From assembly GCA_037447655.1 (NCBI GenBank), contig JBBHKE010001182.1:199272-263271 (forward strand): a stretch of 64,000 nucleotides of DNA, in the 5' to 3' direction. Shown in pieces: positions 22,701-33,564 of this stretch (position 1 is the stretch's first letter; every line of letters starts with the position of its first letter). The notes under the pieces are model-generated. The model was not told where the DNA came from. It ran no database searches and worked only from the letters and a program-made list of their open reading frames with translations. Source of the DNA: Zygnema cylindricum. Lineage: Eukaryota > Streptophyta > Zygnematophyceae > Zygnematales > Zygnemataceae. The position numbers and the translations under genes were made by a program.

Positions 22701-24131
22701 GTTTTCAAATTAAAACTGAACCCAGATAACACAAACGAGCGCTACAAGGCCCGATTAGTGGCAAAGGGATTTATACAAAAGGAGGGAATTGACTACGAGG
22801 AAACCTTTGCTCGGTGGTCAGATTTCCCTCCGTCCCCATACTTCTCAGCGTGGCAGCAGCGGAAGACATGGAAGTGCACCAGATGGACATCAAGACAGCC
22901 TTTTTGCATGGAGAATTGGAAGAGGAGATCTTCATGCGACAACCCGAAGGGTTTGTGGAGGAAAGAGAGGAGAGTAAGGTATGCCGGCTGATTAAATCTC
23001 TTTATGGTTTGAAACAGGCGCCTCGACAATGGAATAAGAAGCTTGATGAGTTTCTTACCGGTCTGGGATAAATCCGGATCAGCTCAGATCACTCAATCTA
23101 TGTTTTCGAAGATGAGGAAGGTATTATATTTATTGCAATTTATGTTGATGATTTGCTTGTTTTGAGTAAACCAATGTAAAAAATTAATAAACTGAAAACC
23201 GATCTTAAGGGGAGATTTGAAATGAAGGATATGGGGGAAGCAAAATATATTTTGGGAATTCAAGTAGAGAGAGATCGCAAAAGAAAAATTATAAGGTTGA
23301 CTAAAAAGGAAGCAATAGGGAACATGCTTGAAAATTTCAAATGGATAAAGCTAATAGTTGTACAACTCCAATGGAGTTGAAGAAGGGAAGTGAGGGGAGT
23401 GAGGAAGAAAGAGTCATAGTCTTAGACGAGGAATTATCTCCTGAAGAGCAGAAGTTCATGCAGACTATTCCTTACAGGCAAGTAGTGGGAAGTCTAATCT
23501 ATTTTATAAATTGTAACCGGCCGGATTTAGCTGCAGCTGTAGGAGTACTGAGTAGAAGTTTAAATGCTCCCACTAAGAGGGAATGGGAGGCAGCTACGAG
23601 AGTAAATATTTGATAGGAACTAGGGATCTATGGTTGCATTTGGGTGGGGAGAATACTGACATCACTACTTGAAGTGATGCTAGTTATGGTGATGCTCCGA
23701 TGAGGAGATGCACTTCTGGATATGTATTATATGTGGGTGATGGGGCTTGCTGTTGGAGTTGCAAACAGCAAAAATTTATTGCTCAGTCCACCATGGAGGC
23801 TGAGTATATGGCCTCTTGCTCTGCTGTAAAAGAATTGATGTGGGTCAAGTCTTTGCTTTGTGAGTTTGGTCACCTTAAGAGTGGTGTGCAAAAAATTCTT
23901 TGTGATAATCAGGCAGCAATCGCTATTTCTGCCAATCCTAAACATCATTTTAAACCTAAACATATGGACATTAGACTCAGCTTTGTTAGAGAGAAAGTAG
24001 AAAACAAAATAATCAGTTTAGAGTACCGACCAGATAGTGAGATGGTAGCAGATATGATGACCAAACCTGTGCCTTTCATTAAGGTAATTTTCTGCAGGGA
24101 AAAGTGTGGTCTGAAATTAAAGATTGACTAG
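19780..24131 (+). pseudogene. C1 gag-pol polyprotein, broken
   Basis: ATG 19780 lies in the LTR and the frame crosses the PBS. Gag runs to a CCHC knuckle CHFCKKLEHYMAEC (about 20680). Then come the protease WIVDSGASMHMC, GAG-pre-integrase WHKRFGHVNL (about 21335), integrase core with DDWSRY, SDNGGEYTSNQF and NGVAERLNRT, the linker SVAVE/RNPREPSIP region, RT KPIGCKWVFKL and YVDDLL (catalytic box intact, about 23140), and RNase H with AEYMA, CDNQAAIAI and KHMDIRL ending TAG 24131. Stops include 20266, 21397, 22122, 22486, 22651, 23069 and 23177. Frameshifts lie near 21765, 22503, 22815 and 23338. No active product is possible from this copy. Confidence 0.93.
19800..19814 (+). other. Primer-binding site of C1, internal tRNA-iMet type
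   Basis: GGTTATGGGCCCACC directly follows the LTR end TTTCA. It is the reverse complement of GGTGGGCCCATAACC, the anticodon arm of plant initiator tRNA-Met as I recall it. Most plant copia elements pair with the tRNA 3' end (TGGTATCAGAGC) instead. The same 15 bases encode part of the gag N-terminus (QVMGPP). Confidence 0.8.
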
Positions 24132-24144
24132 AAAGTAAGGGGAG
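24132..24144 (+). other. Polypurine tract of C1
   Basis: AAAGTAAGGGGAG lies between the gag-pol stop and the 3' LTR start TGTAGAAATT. The same AAGGGGAG ending precedes the LTRs of C3 and C5. Confidence 0.85.
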
Positions 24145-25155
24145 TGTAGAAATTAATAGTCTTTTAAAGAATTTTCTAGGTCTAAACAGAAATAAGAAAG
24201 AAGCCGAGGCAGTCTACCACTAACTTCTCTCTCCAACTCTCAAACTTGTCGCAGTCACTGAGAAATTGCAGAGGGAGCTAGAGCCATGGCTACCTTGGCT
24301 ATCCTGAGGTTTACGGGAATTTAATATTAGGATTTTTTTTTTTATTTAAAAGGTATGTGCCGGTCACAGGATTTGATCTTGGTACCTACCGGCCGGCATA
24401 CAGCCGGTAGCCGATAGCCTTATCCGTTAAGTCTAGAAGTAGTGTTACGTACAATATGGTTTGATAATTATTTAAACATTTATACGTAGGATAGTTCATT
24501 TAACTGTACCTGTTTACGGGAGACATATATCTAGTAAATGTAAAAACACGGATTCCGGTACGGATAAGAAACGAATACTGCGCATTTATTTCTTTAGTGA
24601 AACGAATACCGCGCATGTATTTATTACGGCTACGAATAAATGTGAATTTAATCAGACGGCCAAAATTAACGCCGAGATCGCGGAAGAGGATTTCGGCAGT
24701 TTGTGGTCATCGCCACATCGGATGACATGTGGCGAAATGACATTGGATCGCGGCATCTCCGAGGATTAAGGGAGCGAATCCGGACATACCACGTGTCGAC
24801 ATTTAGGCCATGTCGTACAGTGTCCGTACATAAAGTACACCGGCGGCTGTACTTTTGTGTACGGAACTGAAATCTGATTGGATCCGTACATCAGTAGATA
24901 GAGTCTGTGACCAGAGAGCTTCTGTACAAAAGGTCAACTTTGACCCTCCATAACTTACTGCTCAGGGGAGCAAATTCAGAGATTCTTTTTGCTATCGACT
25001 CAAGGGAGTCTTGCCTTCAAAGGGATGAAGTTGGTCGAAGTTATTTTTTGTCAGGGTGGCAGTTATTTTTGCTGAAACACAAAAGGGTCAGGGTTATCCT
25101 AGAGGCTTCTTGGAAGCTGTCCACTTTGAGGACTTATGGAGGTCTCAGAGTTTCA
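24145..25155 (+). repeat. 3' LTR of copia C1
   Basis: 1011 bp, aligned with 18743-19799 with scattered substitutions and a 45-46 base deletion after GAGTCTGTGA near 24910. It ends GAGTTTCA followed by the TTTAC target duplication. Confidence 0.93.
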
Positions 25156-25506
25156 TTTACATCTATAAATATATATATATATATGAAACCCCATATATCT
25201 CAGCAGTGATCCTAGACTAATAGGATAAAGCTACCGGCTACTGCTTGACTTAACGGATGGCAAGTACCAAGGTAAAATCTTGGGTCTGTCAAGGTTATTT
25301 TGGTAAACGTACCAAAGTACTACTTGTTTCTCTCTGGACTACATAGGCAGCCATGGCTCTAGCTTCCTCTCCAACCTTCAGTGACTGCGATAAGTGTGGG
25401 AGTTAGGAGAGAGGAGTTAGAGGCAGACTGCCACTGCTTCTTTTTTGCTCTTTATCTCTACATGTTTTAAACATAGAAAATACAAATAAAACCTTTTGTT
25501 TCTACA
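25156..25506 (-). repeat. 5' LTR of copia C2, right piece
   Basis: Resumes the C2 LTR after C1 and matches 14096-14444, including the tRNA-like module (25213-25291) and the stem-loop. It ends TTTCTACA, then GTTAA, where G1 resumes. Confidence 0.9.
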
Positions 25507-25658
25507 GTTAACTCATATATTGGCCTTCCTAGATAATGCACTTGCCCGAATATAGTATTGCCAACTTTAAACCATTGACCAACCCAATCTATAACCTATC
25601 AGTAGACCTCATGTTATATAATTATTGAGGGATCCAATACCAATTCCCTTTTAATTGG

Positions 25659-26588
25659 TCAAATATTTGCTGGTTTTAACTGACTGATGGGTATCACTGG
25701 TTGAATTTTTGTTGAAGGCGAAAAGTCTAATTTGGCAGCAAGTGACGATATCATCTCGATTTCAGTAAATGGTCCCACGTACTTAGGAGCAAATTTCCCC
25801 GTAGGATCCGTTTGTCCCTCGATCTTGCACTTGTAATGAGTTGTTGAAAGCCAAACCTTGTCACATGTGCTTACCACCCATTCACCCCATTTGTGGTTAG
25901 TATTTAATTCTTGCCTTCTTTGTGCCTCCACTAGTGCATTGCGGACTGTTTTCCAAACTGTTTGAATGTATTCCCAAAACCCCGTTCCAGAACCCCTATT
26001 ATCTTGAGTGACCAATGTTATTAAGTCTAATGCTTCTCTCGGTTGGTATCTGTATGCAAATTCAAACGGTGAGAATCTTGCACTAGAATGTTTACATGAA
26101 TTGTATGCAAATTCCATTAATGGCAGTTTAGATTCCTATGTGTACCGAGCTCCACTGCAAACAGTCCTAAGCATTTCTTCTAGTGTACGGTTCATACTTT
26201 CTGTCTGTCCATCTGTTTGAGGATGATAAGAGGTACTCATTTTTAATTCAGTGCCTAAATTTTGCTTCAATTTCTTCCAAAATGCAAACGTAAATTTAGA
26301 ATCCCTATCACTGACTACAGACAGGGGAATTCTATGATGTCTGACCAGGTTGTCAAAGTATAACTTTGCAATATCCACAAGTGAATGAGTAGTTTTGCAA
26401 GGGATATAGATTGCCATTTTACTGAACCTATCGACTACGACCATCATACTATCATTTTTTCTAGATGTAGTTGGCAACTTGACAATAAAATTCATACTGA
26501 CAGATTCCCATGGTCTTTCGAGGATATCTGAAGGTTTTAAGAGACCTTTTCTACGTTTTTCGACACCTCCTTTGCCATCCCGGGCCAA
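25659..26588 (-). pseudogene. G1 integrase
   Basis: Minus strand from about 26588: KRRKGLLKPSDILERPWES, then SVSMNFIVKLP, where the first catalytic Asp of the DDE triad (normally MDFI) is Asn. SDRDSKFT (second Asp) and HPQTDGQTESMNRTLEE (Glu) are kept. The frame shifts at about 26130 into the C-terminal part EFAYNSCKHSSARFSPFE to SQLKPANI. No chromodomain is seen. Integrase inserts the cDNA into the genome; this one should be inactive. Confidence 0.9.
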
Positions 26589-26725
26589 AACAATCTACTC
26601 TGAAATCGACTAAGAGTTTTATCTCAACCTAGATGACTTAAATGCTCATGAGCTTCCTGTAAAAGTTGTTTTCTAAAGTCTCCCATTTCACGAATGCATA
26701 ATCTATCCCCTGTTCGCAAATAGAG

Positions 26726-28080
26726 TCAACCATCTTCTATTCTAAAGTATTTGACATGCCTCTCATTCAATGGGTCAGAATTCCCTTCCGAAATATTCTT
26801 GCAAATCACTACAAATAAAGGATCATTATCATAACCATTTCTAACTGCCTCTAAAAACAATTCATCTCGAACCATCACACTTATTTCAAAACATCTACTC
26901 AAAGGATCTGCGACTACATTTCTTTTTCTAGGAATATGTTTGACATTAAATTTGAAATATGCAAACTTCTGCATCCACCTAACTTGTCTGCCAGTCATAA
27001 TCTGTGCATCACTTAATTTTTGTAGAGAGGAGAGTGCCTCATTATCACAGTGAACTGTAAATTCTTTATCATGCAAATAACAACGCCATTTCACCAATTC
27101 ATGAACAATTGCAAGTAATTCTTTTTCATGTGCTGGATAGTTTTTTTCAGCATCATTGAATTTCGTGGATTCAAAAGCACTAGGGTGAAAATGTTTGCCG
27201 ACTTTTTGACTTATGAATGCACCTAAACCTTTATCAGATGCATCAGCAGTGATCATAATTTCAAATTCTTCAGCAAAATCAAGATACACGAGTGTAGGGG
27301 CGGAGGTCAACTTCTCTTTTAGTTCCTCGAAAGTTCTCTCGTGATTGGTTCCCCACACCAACGTCTCTTTCTCTCGAAGTAAACCCATAAAAGGTGCGGC
27401 GATCATAATAATGTTCCTGATAAATTTCCTTTAGTAAGTGGCCAACCCCAAAAACGATCTAACTTTTGTGACATTAGTGGGTTGCTTCCAATTTTGGATT
27501 GCAATTATTTTAGATGGATCTGTTTTAACACCTTCCCCACTAACTACATGTTCCAAAAATAGTTGTTCACTTTTAAGAAAACTGGTTTTTGACAATTTTC
27601 TTTATAGTTTTCTTTCCCTTAACCTTTCCAACACTTTCTTTAAATGAATTAAATGTTGTTCTTTATATTTGGTGTAAATTAGAATATCATCTATAAACAC
27701 CTAAACAAGCTCATCTATATAATTTGAAAAGGTTTGGTTCATTAATCTTTGATAAGTAGGCGCTGCATTCGTCAAACCAAATGGCATCACTATCTATTTA
27801 AAATGACTTATTCTACTTCTAAAAGCAGTTTTGTGAACATCCTCGGTTCTAATTGGCACCTGATTAAAGCCACTACTCAGATCAATCAAAGAAAATAAGT
27901 TAGCAACTTTCAAACGATCTATCAAGTCAGAAATTAAAGGTAACGGATACTTATCCTTCACGGTAATCTTGTTCAGACTACGATAGTCGACACACAATCT
28001 CAAAGTTCCGTCTTTCTTTTTGACGACGAGAACTGGTGCTACGTACGGTGATTTGCTGGGCTGAATATGTCTTTTCTCTA
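26726..28080 (-). pseudogene. G1 reverse transcriptase and RNase H
   Basis: RT begins near 28080. [20 protein letters not shown] and [10 protein letters not shown] lie at 28003-27800, the stop-broken MPFGLTNAA stretch follows, and the catalytic box VFIDDILIY near 27690 is intact. RNase H follows with ADASDKGLGAFISQ, AHEKELLAIVHELVKW and VHCDNEAL, ending at 26726 near the start of the integrase zinc-binding region. Stops and frame changes occur between 27794 and 27406. RT-RH followed by integrase is the Ty3/gypsy order. Confidence 0.9.
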
Positions 28081-28101
28081 GAAGCTCTTTGATGTGTTTC
28101 T

Positions 28102-28512
28102 TTAACTCCTCTTGCTCAAAAAAACCGTGCCAATAAATTCATGTGACGAAGGATTACATCCAAGCTCAAGGTTAATAACATCTTCCACATCTCGGGAAGG
28201 TGGCCTTCCTAAGGGTAAATCACTTGGGAAAACATCTTGAATTTCAAAAATCAATTTTTTTACAGCAGCATCAGATGTATTTATGTCAGTTACAAAATCA
28301 GATTTTTGTTTTTCAAGATTTTTAGACGTGTCTGATTTAGGTGTAAGATCAATGTTAGTGTTTTCTCCCCCGCTTTCATCAATAACTTCCTCAGTTGCTA
28401 ATAACAAGAAAGCATGATTTGTTTTATCTTTTAAATGCTTTTTAAATTGTTTAACAAAATATAAACCTTCCATTCCCAATTTGGTTATGTTATTTATTTG
28501 ATTCCTATACAT
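28102..28512 (-). pseudogene. G1 protease-RT linker
   Basis: A 136-codon frame with ATEEVIDESGGEN, FEIQDVFPSDLPLGRPPSRD and INLELGCNP. The DVFP...LP.GLPP...H.I.L..G pattern is the usual approach to RT in gypsy Pol. A frame change near 28110 separates it from the RT proper. Confidence 0.75.
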
Positions 28513-28868
28513 TCTTCGAAGGTAATTTCTTGCAAAACCTTCCAGCTGTTTTCATACTTCACTCTCAAGGTGTTAGTTTCCCAACTAATTTGAGGGTTAT
28601 GTTCTGTTAACCAGGACTTTCCCCGTATTAGTTCCTCATTACCCAAATTCATTATTTCACACACAAGTTTCATTTTATGATAATGGATATCAATTTCTAT
28701 TGTGATAGTTTGTAAATCAAATGTGGACTTATTACCATTTGGCACCCGAACATGCAAAGGTTTTTCCTTTATGACTTTAGGAATTTTATTTTCATCTACA
28801 AACTTATGTGAAATAAAATTATGTGTAGCACCTGTATATACCATAACTCTCAATGGGTTCCATTCCAC
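28494..28868 (-). pseudogene. G1 retropepsin
   Basis: The active-site segment reads VMVYTGATHNFISHKF. The family has DTGATHNFIS, so the catalytic Asp is Tyr here (one G-to-T change in GAT). The rest of the fold (LHVRVPNGNKS, MNLGNEELIRGKSWL, NPQISWE) is kept, comparable with other gypsy proteases of about 120 residues. Confidence 0.85.
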
Positions 28869-30370
28869 TAAGACTCTAATCTGATCAAATTGTGTTTGGT
28901 GTATTCGTTACTTAACTGTCCCAACATAGATCTGTTGTTATGAGTTTGATCAAAAGGATTGTTCAAACTTTGGAGTGTACCGAGCGTCATAATAAATTTA
29001 GCTATCCTAGCCTTTCCGTTCATTAGCTTGCCCTCCAAATTTAACTCTTTAACCTTTGGATCTGGTTCACTCAACTGAGAACTTTCAGCTAGTCCTTTCC
29101 GTTTCCCACCTTCTATGCTTCCTCCTCAGTTAGGTATAATGCAATATCTTCCCGAAGACCTTCATTGACATCAACTGTTTTAAGAGATCTTTTATCTGTA
29201 CAGTCCTTAGCGTAATGATCTGGACCTTCGCATTTAAAACAAGTGACTTTCTTTTTCGGTTTTGTGCACTCTCTGTTGAAATGTCCCTCATCTCCACAGT
29301 TTTAAAAGTTAATTTTCTTCAGTTGTGCACACTCAAATGCCTTATGACCTCTTCTTTGACAGATACTGCATGTTGGAATGTTAAGATTGGGTTTGTGAGC
29401 ATTAATACTTGGTTTAGGACTCTTAGTAAATCTCCCTCTATTGTTTAATTTGTTTCTTGCATTAACACTCTCTTCACCCTTTCTGATTTCCCCTGAAGAT
29501 ACTTTGCCCATTCACCATACCCGCATTCATACCCTCTTCCACAACTTCCTCCTCACCCCACTCTGATATTTCATTCACATTACCCTGAATGATCAAGTTT
29601 CCTGATTATACCCCAACTGATCCTCTAATTCCAATGACTTATCTTGTAATTCCTTCAAATTAATACATTTTTGATGTTTCAGTTCTGATTTCAGTATAGG
29701 ATTCAGATTGTTCAAGAAATGCAACTTAGCCATTTCATCAGTCAAACCTATGTCATGCATTATAGATGAGTCAAGTTCTACAATATAATCTTTTACATAT
29801 CCAGTCTGCTCAGCCACTTTTCTTCCATTCTGGATTTTTAAGTGACAGATAAAAAACGCGATTTGATTGCGGTTTTAAAAGCTTCCCAATCAGTATTATC
29901 AGAAATTAGGTTAGCCTTCTCTGAGTGTAATACCAAATCTGAGCATCAACTTTCATACAGCTAATGGAAAAAGAAGTGTAACCATCACGATTACAATTCC
30001 TAGTTTCCAAATAATACTCCAAATGAAAAACCCAAGCATCCAACTGATCAATCTTTTTACCATCAAAGGATGGTGCTTCACTAATTGACCATTTCAGATC
30101 TCTTATCTTCTTAGGTCTATCGTGATCATCTTCCCTAAGACTATGATTACTCTTACTACACTCACCCTTTTGGTCATTCACATCATTTCTCGTGTTGATT
30201 AAATTTATTAGCTCATCCAATTTTTGATTTGAAACATTCCCATTTTCCTTAGCATCCTTCAATTCGATCTTCAATTCGGAAATTGTTTCATCCATTAGAG
30301 CAGCATGATTATTAAATCTTTTGACCAATTTCACAGTAGGCTTCTTCAAAACATTCAAAGCATTTTCCAT
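28869..30370 (-). pseudogene. G1 gag with zinc knuckles
   Basis: Starts ATG 30370 with a coiled-coil-like N-terminus (ISELKIELKDAKENG, NQKLDELINLINTRND), then capsid FDGKKIDQLDAWVFHLEYY and DAQIWYY. After stops comes KDYIVELDSSIMHDIGL (29817-29593), then three knuckle-like motifs near 29390-29210: CSICQRRGHKAFEC, a damaged one whose first Cys is Phe (NCGDEGHFNREC), and CFKCEGPDHYAKDC, where the usual Gly before His is Asp. At least five stops or shifts break the frame. Confidence 0.85.
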
Positions 30371-31165
30371 ATCTCATTTCTATGCAGAATTTGCCATTAT
30401 CACACAATGAAACCGAACCAAAGGAAAGATAGAATATAATTTCCAAAAGAAATTTGTTGCATGTTTAAAAGCCTCAGATTGCTCCAACCCAAGACTTCCC
30501 TCTTTAACAAATCATTCGAAAAAATAAAAAAAATCAGAATCTGAAATATGAATAAAACATTGAAAGTAAGTTAGTACAAATTCAATTCTTCAATTTCCCA
30601 AACATTCATGCAGAAAGATAAAAATTTCCCCACAAATTTTGCAACAGCAAAATTGAAAGCTCTCAAAGGTAAGATTCAACTATAGATTTTGCAACAAAAA
30701 AATTGAAAAGCTCTCAAAGGTAACAATTTAGGGTTTGAAAAGTTTTAAGACATTTCTATTCTCCTTTGCTCTTGAAGAAGTAAAATACTCCACTTTTTTT
30801 TTCCTCCATTAGCAAATTTCCCATTTCCCATTACATCAAGTTTTTTTTACTCTCTAATCCTCACATCTTCGCCCTTCTTGGCTTCAAGCCCTCCCTCTAC
30901 ACATGATTCGTCGCTAAGAGAAGGCAAGTTTGTTCGGCCTCTAGGTAATTGGAGTGAGCTTCAGCGATGGCTACGCTGCCCACCCCCTGAGTCCTTAAGA
31001 CCTAAACACGCCCCACATCTAGCCAGCGGCCGCTGGCAGTGTGGTCACTTAGTTCCCCTCTAATCCCCTACCACTCACATTGTGGTTCCACAAACATATG
31101 TCGGAGCTCCCTCACTGGTCACGACAGTCGATTTTCGGGTGAGCAAACTTCTCTCTGGTTTCTAA
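30371..31165 (-). other. G1 5' leader
   Basis: Untranslated leader between PBS and gag ATG. It holds a local near-duplication: AACTATAGATTTTGCAACA (about 30678) and AATTTTGCAACAGCAAAATTG (about 30635), each followed by AGCTCTCAAAGGTAA. No frame recognised. Confidence 0.6.
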
Positions 31166-31182
31166 CCAAAGCTATGATACCA
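31166..31182 (-). other. Primer-binding site of G1, tRNA-iMet 3' end
   Basis: Minus strand TGGTATCATAGCTTTGG, two bases downstream of the 5' LTR end. It differs from the common plant TGGTATCAGAGCTTTGG at one position, so priming by the 3' end of initiator tRNA-Met is inferred. Confidence 0.85.
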
Positions 31183-31184
31183 TA

Positions 31185-32159
31185 TGCAATAGGATATCTT
31201 ACCTCTCAAAAAATCCCATTACTACAACCAATTTCAACCACACATTCCACACATTGGAAGATACACATCCACAATGAAAAACAGTCACATAAGGATAAAC
31301 TATAAACTATAAGAAGTTTTTGTCCACATAACATTAGCTTGGTCTCTTGCCCTCGTGGCTCAACCTTTATTTTAAAGTGTTTTCCACTAATCTCCACTCT
31401 TAATAATTCTATCTCTTAACTACTAAAACACTACTTAGTTAGTAAGAGATTTCAGTGCAAAAATGCCATTGCTCCAATTTGGTTTTAATCGCTCAAGACC
31501 AAGATCAGACAAAATTTCCACAAACTTTTCCCAAAGGAAAAGATCTTTACTTTTCTCTTATACTTCACTATTTATTCATCATTCCCTTGGATTCGCCATG
31601 CCAAAGTCAACGCTCCGTTCAACAGGTTTTACCTGGGCCAATCATTGATTAGTAAGGACTCAGAGTGACCAATGCAAAAGCGTGCGAAATCTCTTACTAA
31701 CTATGTAGGATTTACTAACGAATTTAACACTGCATTTCATTATGTAACATTTACTTGCAAAAGTGCTCGCTAAATAAAACGCGACTTTGCACGAACGTGC
31801 GTCGCAAATTTCACACGCGAAACTACCTACGAAATTCCATAAAGTGATAGTGACGTTTCGTACTAAAAATTGTACGAAACGAACCATCCTGCGTACCAAA
31901 CGGAATATTGATTCATTTGGTACTTTTTAAACGTGCGCATAAATTTCTGCAGCTAGTTTGACCTTTAACCCGTTACAATGAACACCCACTCGTTATTTTG
32001 ACCGCGCGTTGTCGCTTAATAACACCAATCGCTATATCTTTTGAAATACAACCCCAAATCGTGCGATTCTTTCGCAGACGTCTACCAAATTCAAAACTCT
32101 ATATTCGTAACACTTGAATTCCCATTTACGAAAAAGTTTGATCTACTATTACTGTTACA
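31185..32159 (-). repeat. 5' LTR of gypsy G1
   Basis: About 975 bp, from TGCAATAGG to ACTGTTACA on the plus strand. It is clearly diverged from the copy at 12296-13263 by many substitutions and small indels. It is followed by ATTAT, the target duplication. Confidence 0.92.
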
Positions 32160-32164
32160 ATTAT

Positions 32165-32628
32165 CTAGATGAAATACAACATTAATGGTATAAATAAAAG
32201 AGCCCTTTTATTTATGTTTAATCGTAGTTAGATGGCAAATATAGTGATATAAGATAAATCAAATAAATCGGGAATCCTTGGCGGAAATTTTACGTACTAC
32301 TGACGTCACAAGGTAAGATGAATTCGCAATGTCAGAACTCCTTAAACATTTACAATTGCACAACAAACTCGACGTCTACAACCGTCATCGCAACCGTCGG
32401 CGTTTTTTACACGTCATCAAATTTAGGAAGCTTTGTAGTCCTCAACATTTCACTCCGTAGTCTGCCTCACACGTTGTAGACGTATAAAATTGTTACATAT
32501 TTAAGGTAACGAAGGCTCAAGTAACGATTTTGTTATTAGACATAAAAACAAATCTACAAGTACATCGGAAAATTTGCGATATAGTTGAAAGTAACATTCC
32601 AAAGTTTTGGTTACGCGGGCACGCTGCC
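32165..32628 (+). mobile_element. Tourist-like MITE, second half (split by gypsy G1)
   Basis: Continues the element of 11820-12295: ATGAAATACAAC, AAATCGGGAATCC, TGACGTCAC, then the terminal GTTACGCGGGCACGCTGCC, the inverted match of GGCGTTGTGCCCACG. Flanking triplets are AAA on the left and TAA on the right, a one-base mismatch to a TAA/TTA duplication. Confidence 0.8.
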
Positions 32629-32632
32629 TAAA

Positions 32633-33564
32633 GGCATGTTCCCATGTGATAAAAGAAGGGTTTTGTCTTAACGTTTCCCTCCAAAACTTAGCCCGCATTG
32701 AGAAAATTTGCATCTTTACTAAGCAAATGGAAAAACGACAGTACAATTTGTGTCATCTTGTAATTTTAAATGCACGAAAGTTTTTCGTGTTGCGCATTCC
32801 GACCCACTTTCGCGCCATCGCCTCATCTTCAAACCCCCACTAAAATCACACCGCGAGGAGATCTTAGTTAATGTAATAAGTTATAAGCGAATAAGAACAG
32901 GTTGTGGCACGGGTCACACGCTTTCAAAAGTTTTTTTGTAGCGCGGAGTATACAAAAAAAATCGCGACTATTTGTTACCAGTCTGTACATATTTTTTTCC
33001 GTAAAGGGGCTATTCAAGGGTCTCGAACAACGAATGCCATTTTGCAAAAGCAAAGTCCATGAATGTGCCTCTCTCTATCTCTCTCTCTCCCTCTCTAACT
33101 GCCGCGCTTAACTCACAATTGTTGCAAATTCAAACGACAATAATAGTATGAAATAAATAATCTTTAAAAACAAAAAAAATGATTTTCTTTACGCGTATTT
33201 TTATGGCAAGTAGAGTGAGAAAGGACGAAAAAACAAAATAGGGTTACTATGGAGGAAGGTTTATGAATCAGTGACGTAAACATAACTTTTAGTGAGCTTA
33301 CCGTTAAAATGTCACAAACTGTAAACATTTACAATGTCATAGGAAACGAAACATCAACAACCGTCGCTATTTTGTAAACATGATCAATTGCTGCAAATTT
33401 TGTAGTCGTCTACAATCGTCACAAATTACACCCACATCGACATCCGTCGAAGTTAACAGTGACGATTTCATTCCGTTACAACGGAACACTTTAAAAGCAC
33501 TACGAAGAATCTTCACTTAAAAACAAAGTAATGATATTAAGTTTCGGTTCCATGGGAACGGGCT
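32633..33564 (+). mobile_element. Tourist-like MITE, adjacent second copy
   Basis: Starts GGCATGTTCCCATGTGAT four bases after the preceding copy and ends CCATGGGAACGGGCTC. The internal order agrees with 45610-46564: a GTTTTGTCTTAACGTTT word, a block with GTTGCAAATTCAAACGACAA, then GTGACGTAAAC and ATGTCACAAACTG. It is a degenerate, non-coding copy. Confidence 0.75.

Larger units (their letters stand above)
18743..25155 (+). mobile_element. Ty1/copia retrotransposon C1
   Basis: Full-length plus-strand element, 6.4 kb, between TTTAC at 18738-18742 and 25156-25160. It has 5' LTR, half-tRNA PBS, gag-pol, PPT and 3' LTR in order. It is decayed: at least seven nonsense codons plus frameshifts. It is related to C2, C5 and C6 and shares their LTR architecture. 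Confidence 0.95.
13388..25506 (-). mobile_element. Ty1/copia retrotransposon C2, inserted in G1 and itself split by C1
   Basis: Minus-strand copia with 3' LTR 13388-14444, pol remnants 14458-17688 and 5' LTR pieces at 18274-18742 and 25156-25506. The 5-bp duplication GTTAA flanks it at 13383-13387 and 25507-25511. An internal deletion at about 18273 removed the gag N-terminus, the PBS and the inner part of the 5' LTR. C1 inserted later into that LTR. Confidence 0.9.
12296..32159 (-). mobile_element. Ty3/gypsy retrotransposon G1, with nested copia insertions
   Basis: A complete but decayed element on the minus strand: 5' LTR 31185-32159, PBS 31166-31182, gag-protease-RT-RNase H-integrase between 30370 and 25659, PPT 13264-13276 and 3' LTR 12296-13263. 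The internal part is split between 13387 and 25507 by copia C2. The flanking 5-bp duplication is ATTAT at 12291-12295 and 32160-32164. Domain order RT-RNase H-integrase marks it as Ty3/gypsy. Many nonsense codons and diverged LTRs show an old insertion. Confidence 0.92.

Noticed and set aside
31039-31305. Plus frames over the G1 leader and LTR
   Set aside because: They span PBS and LTR boundary and have no homology; leader DNA is untranslated in the element orientation.
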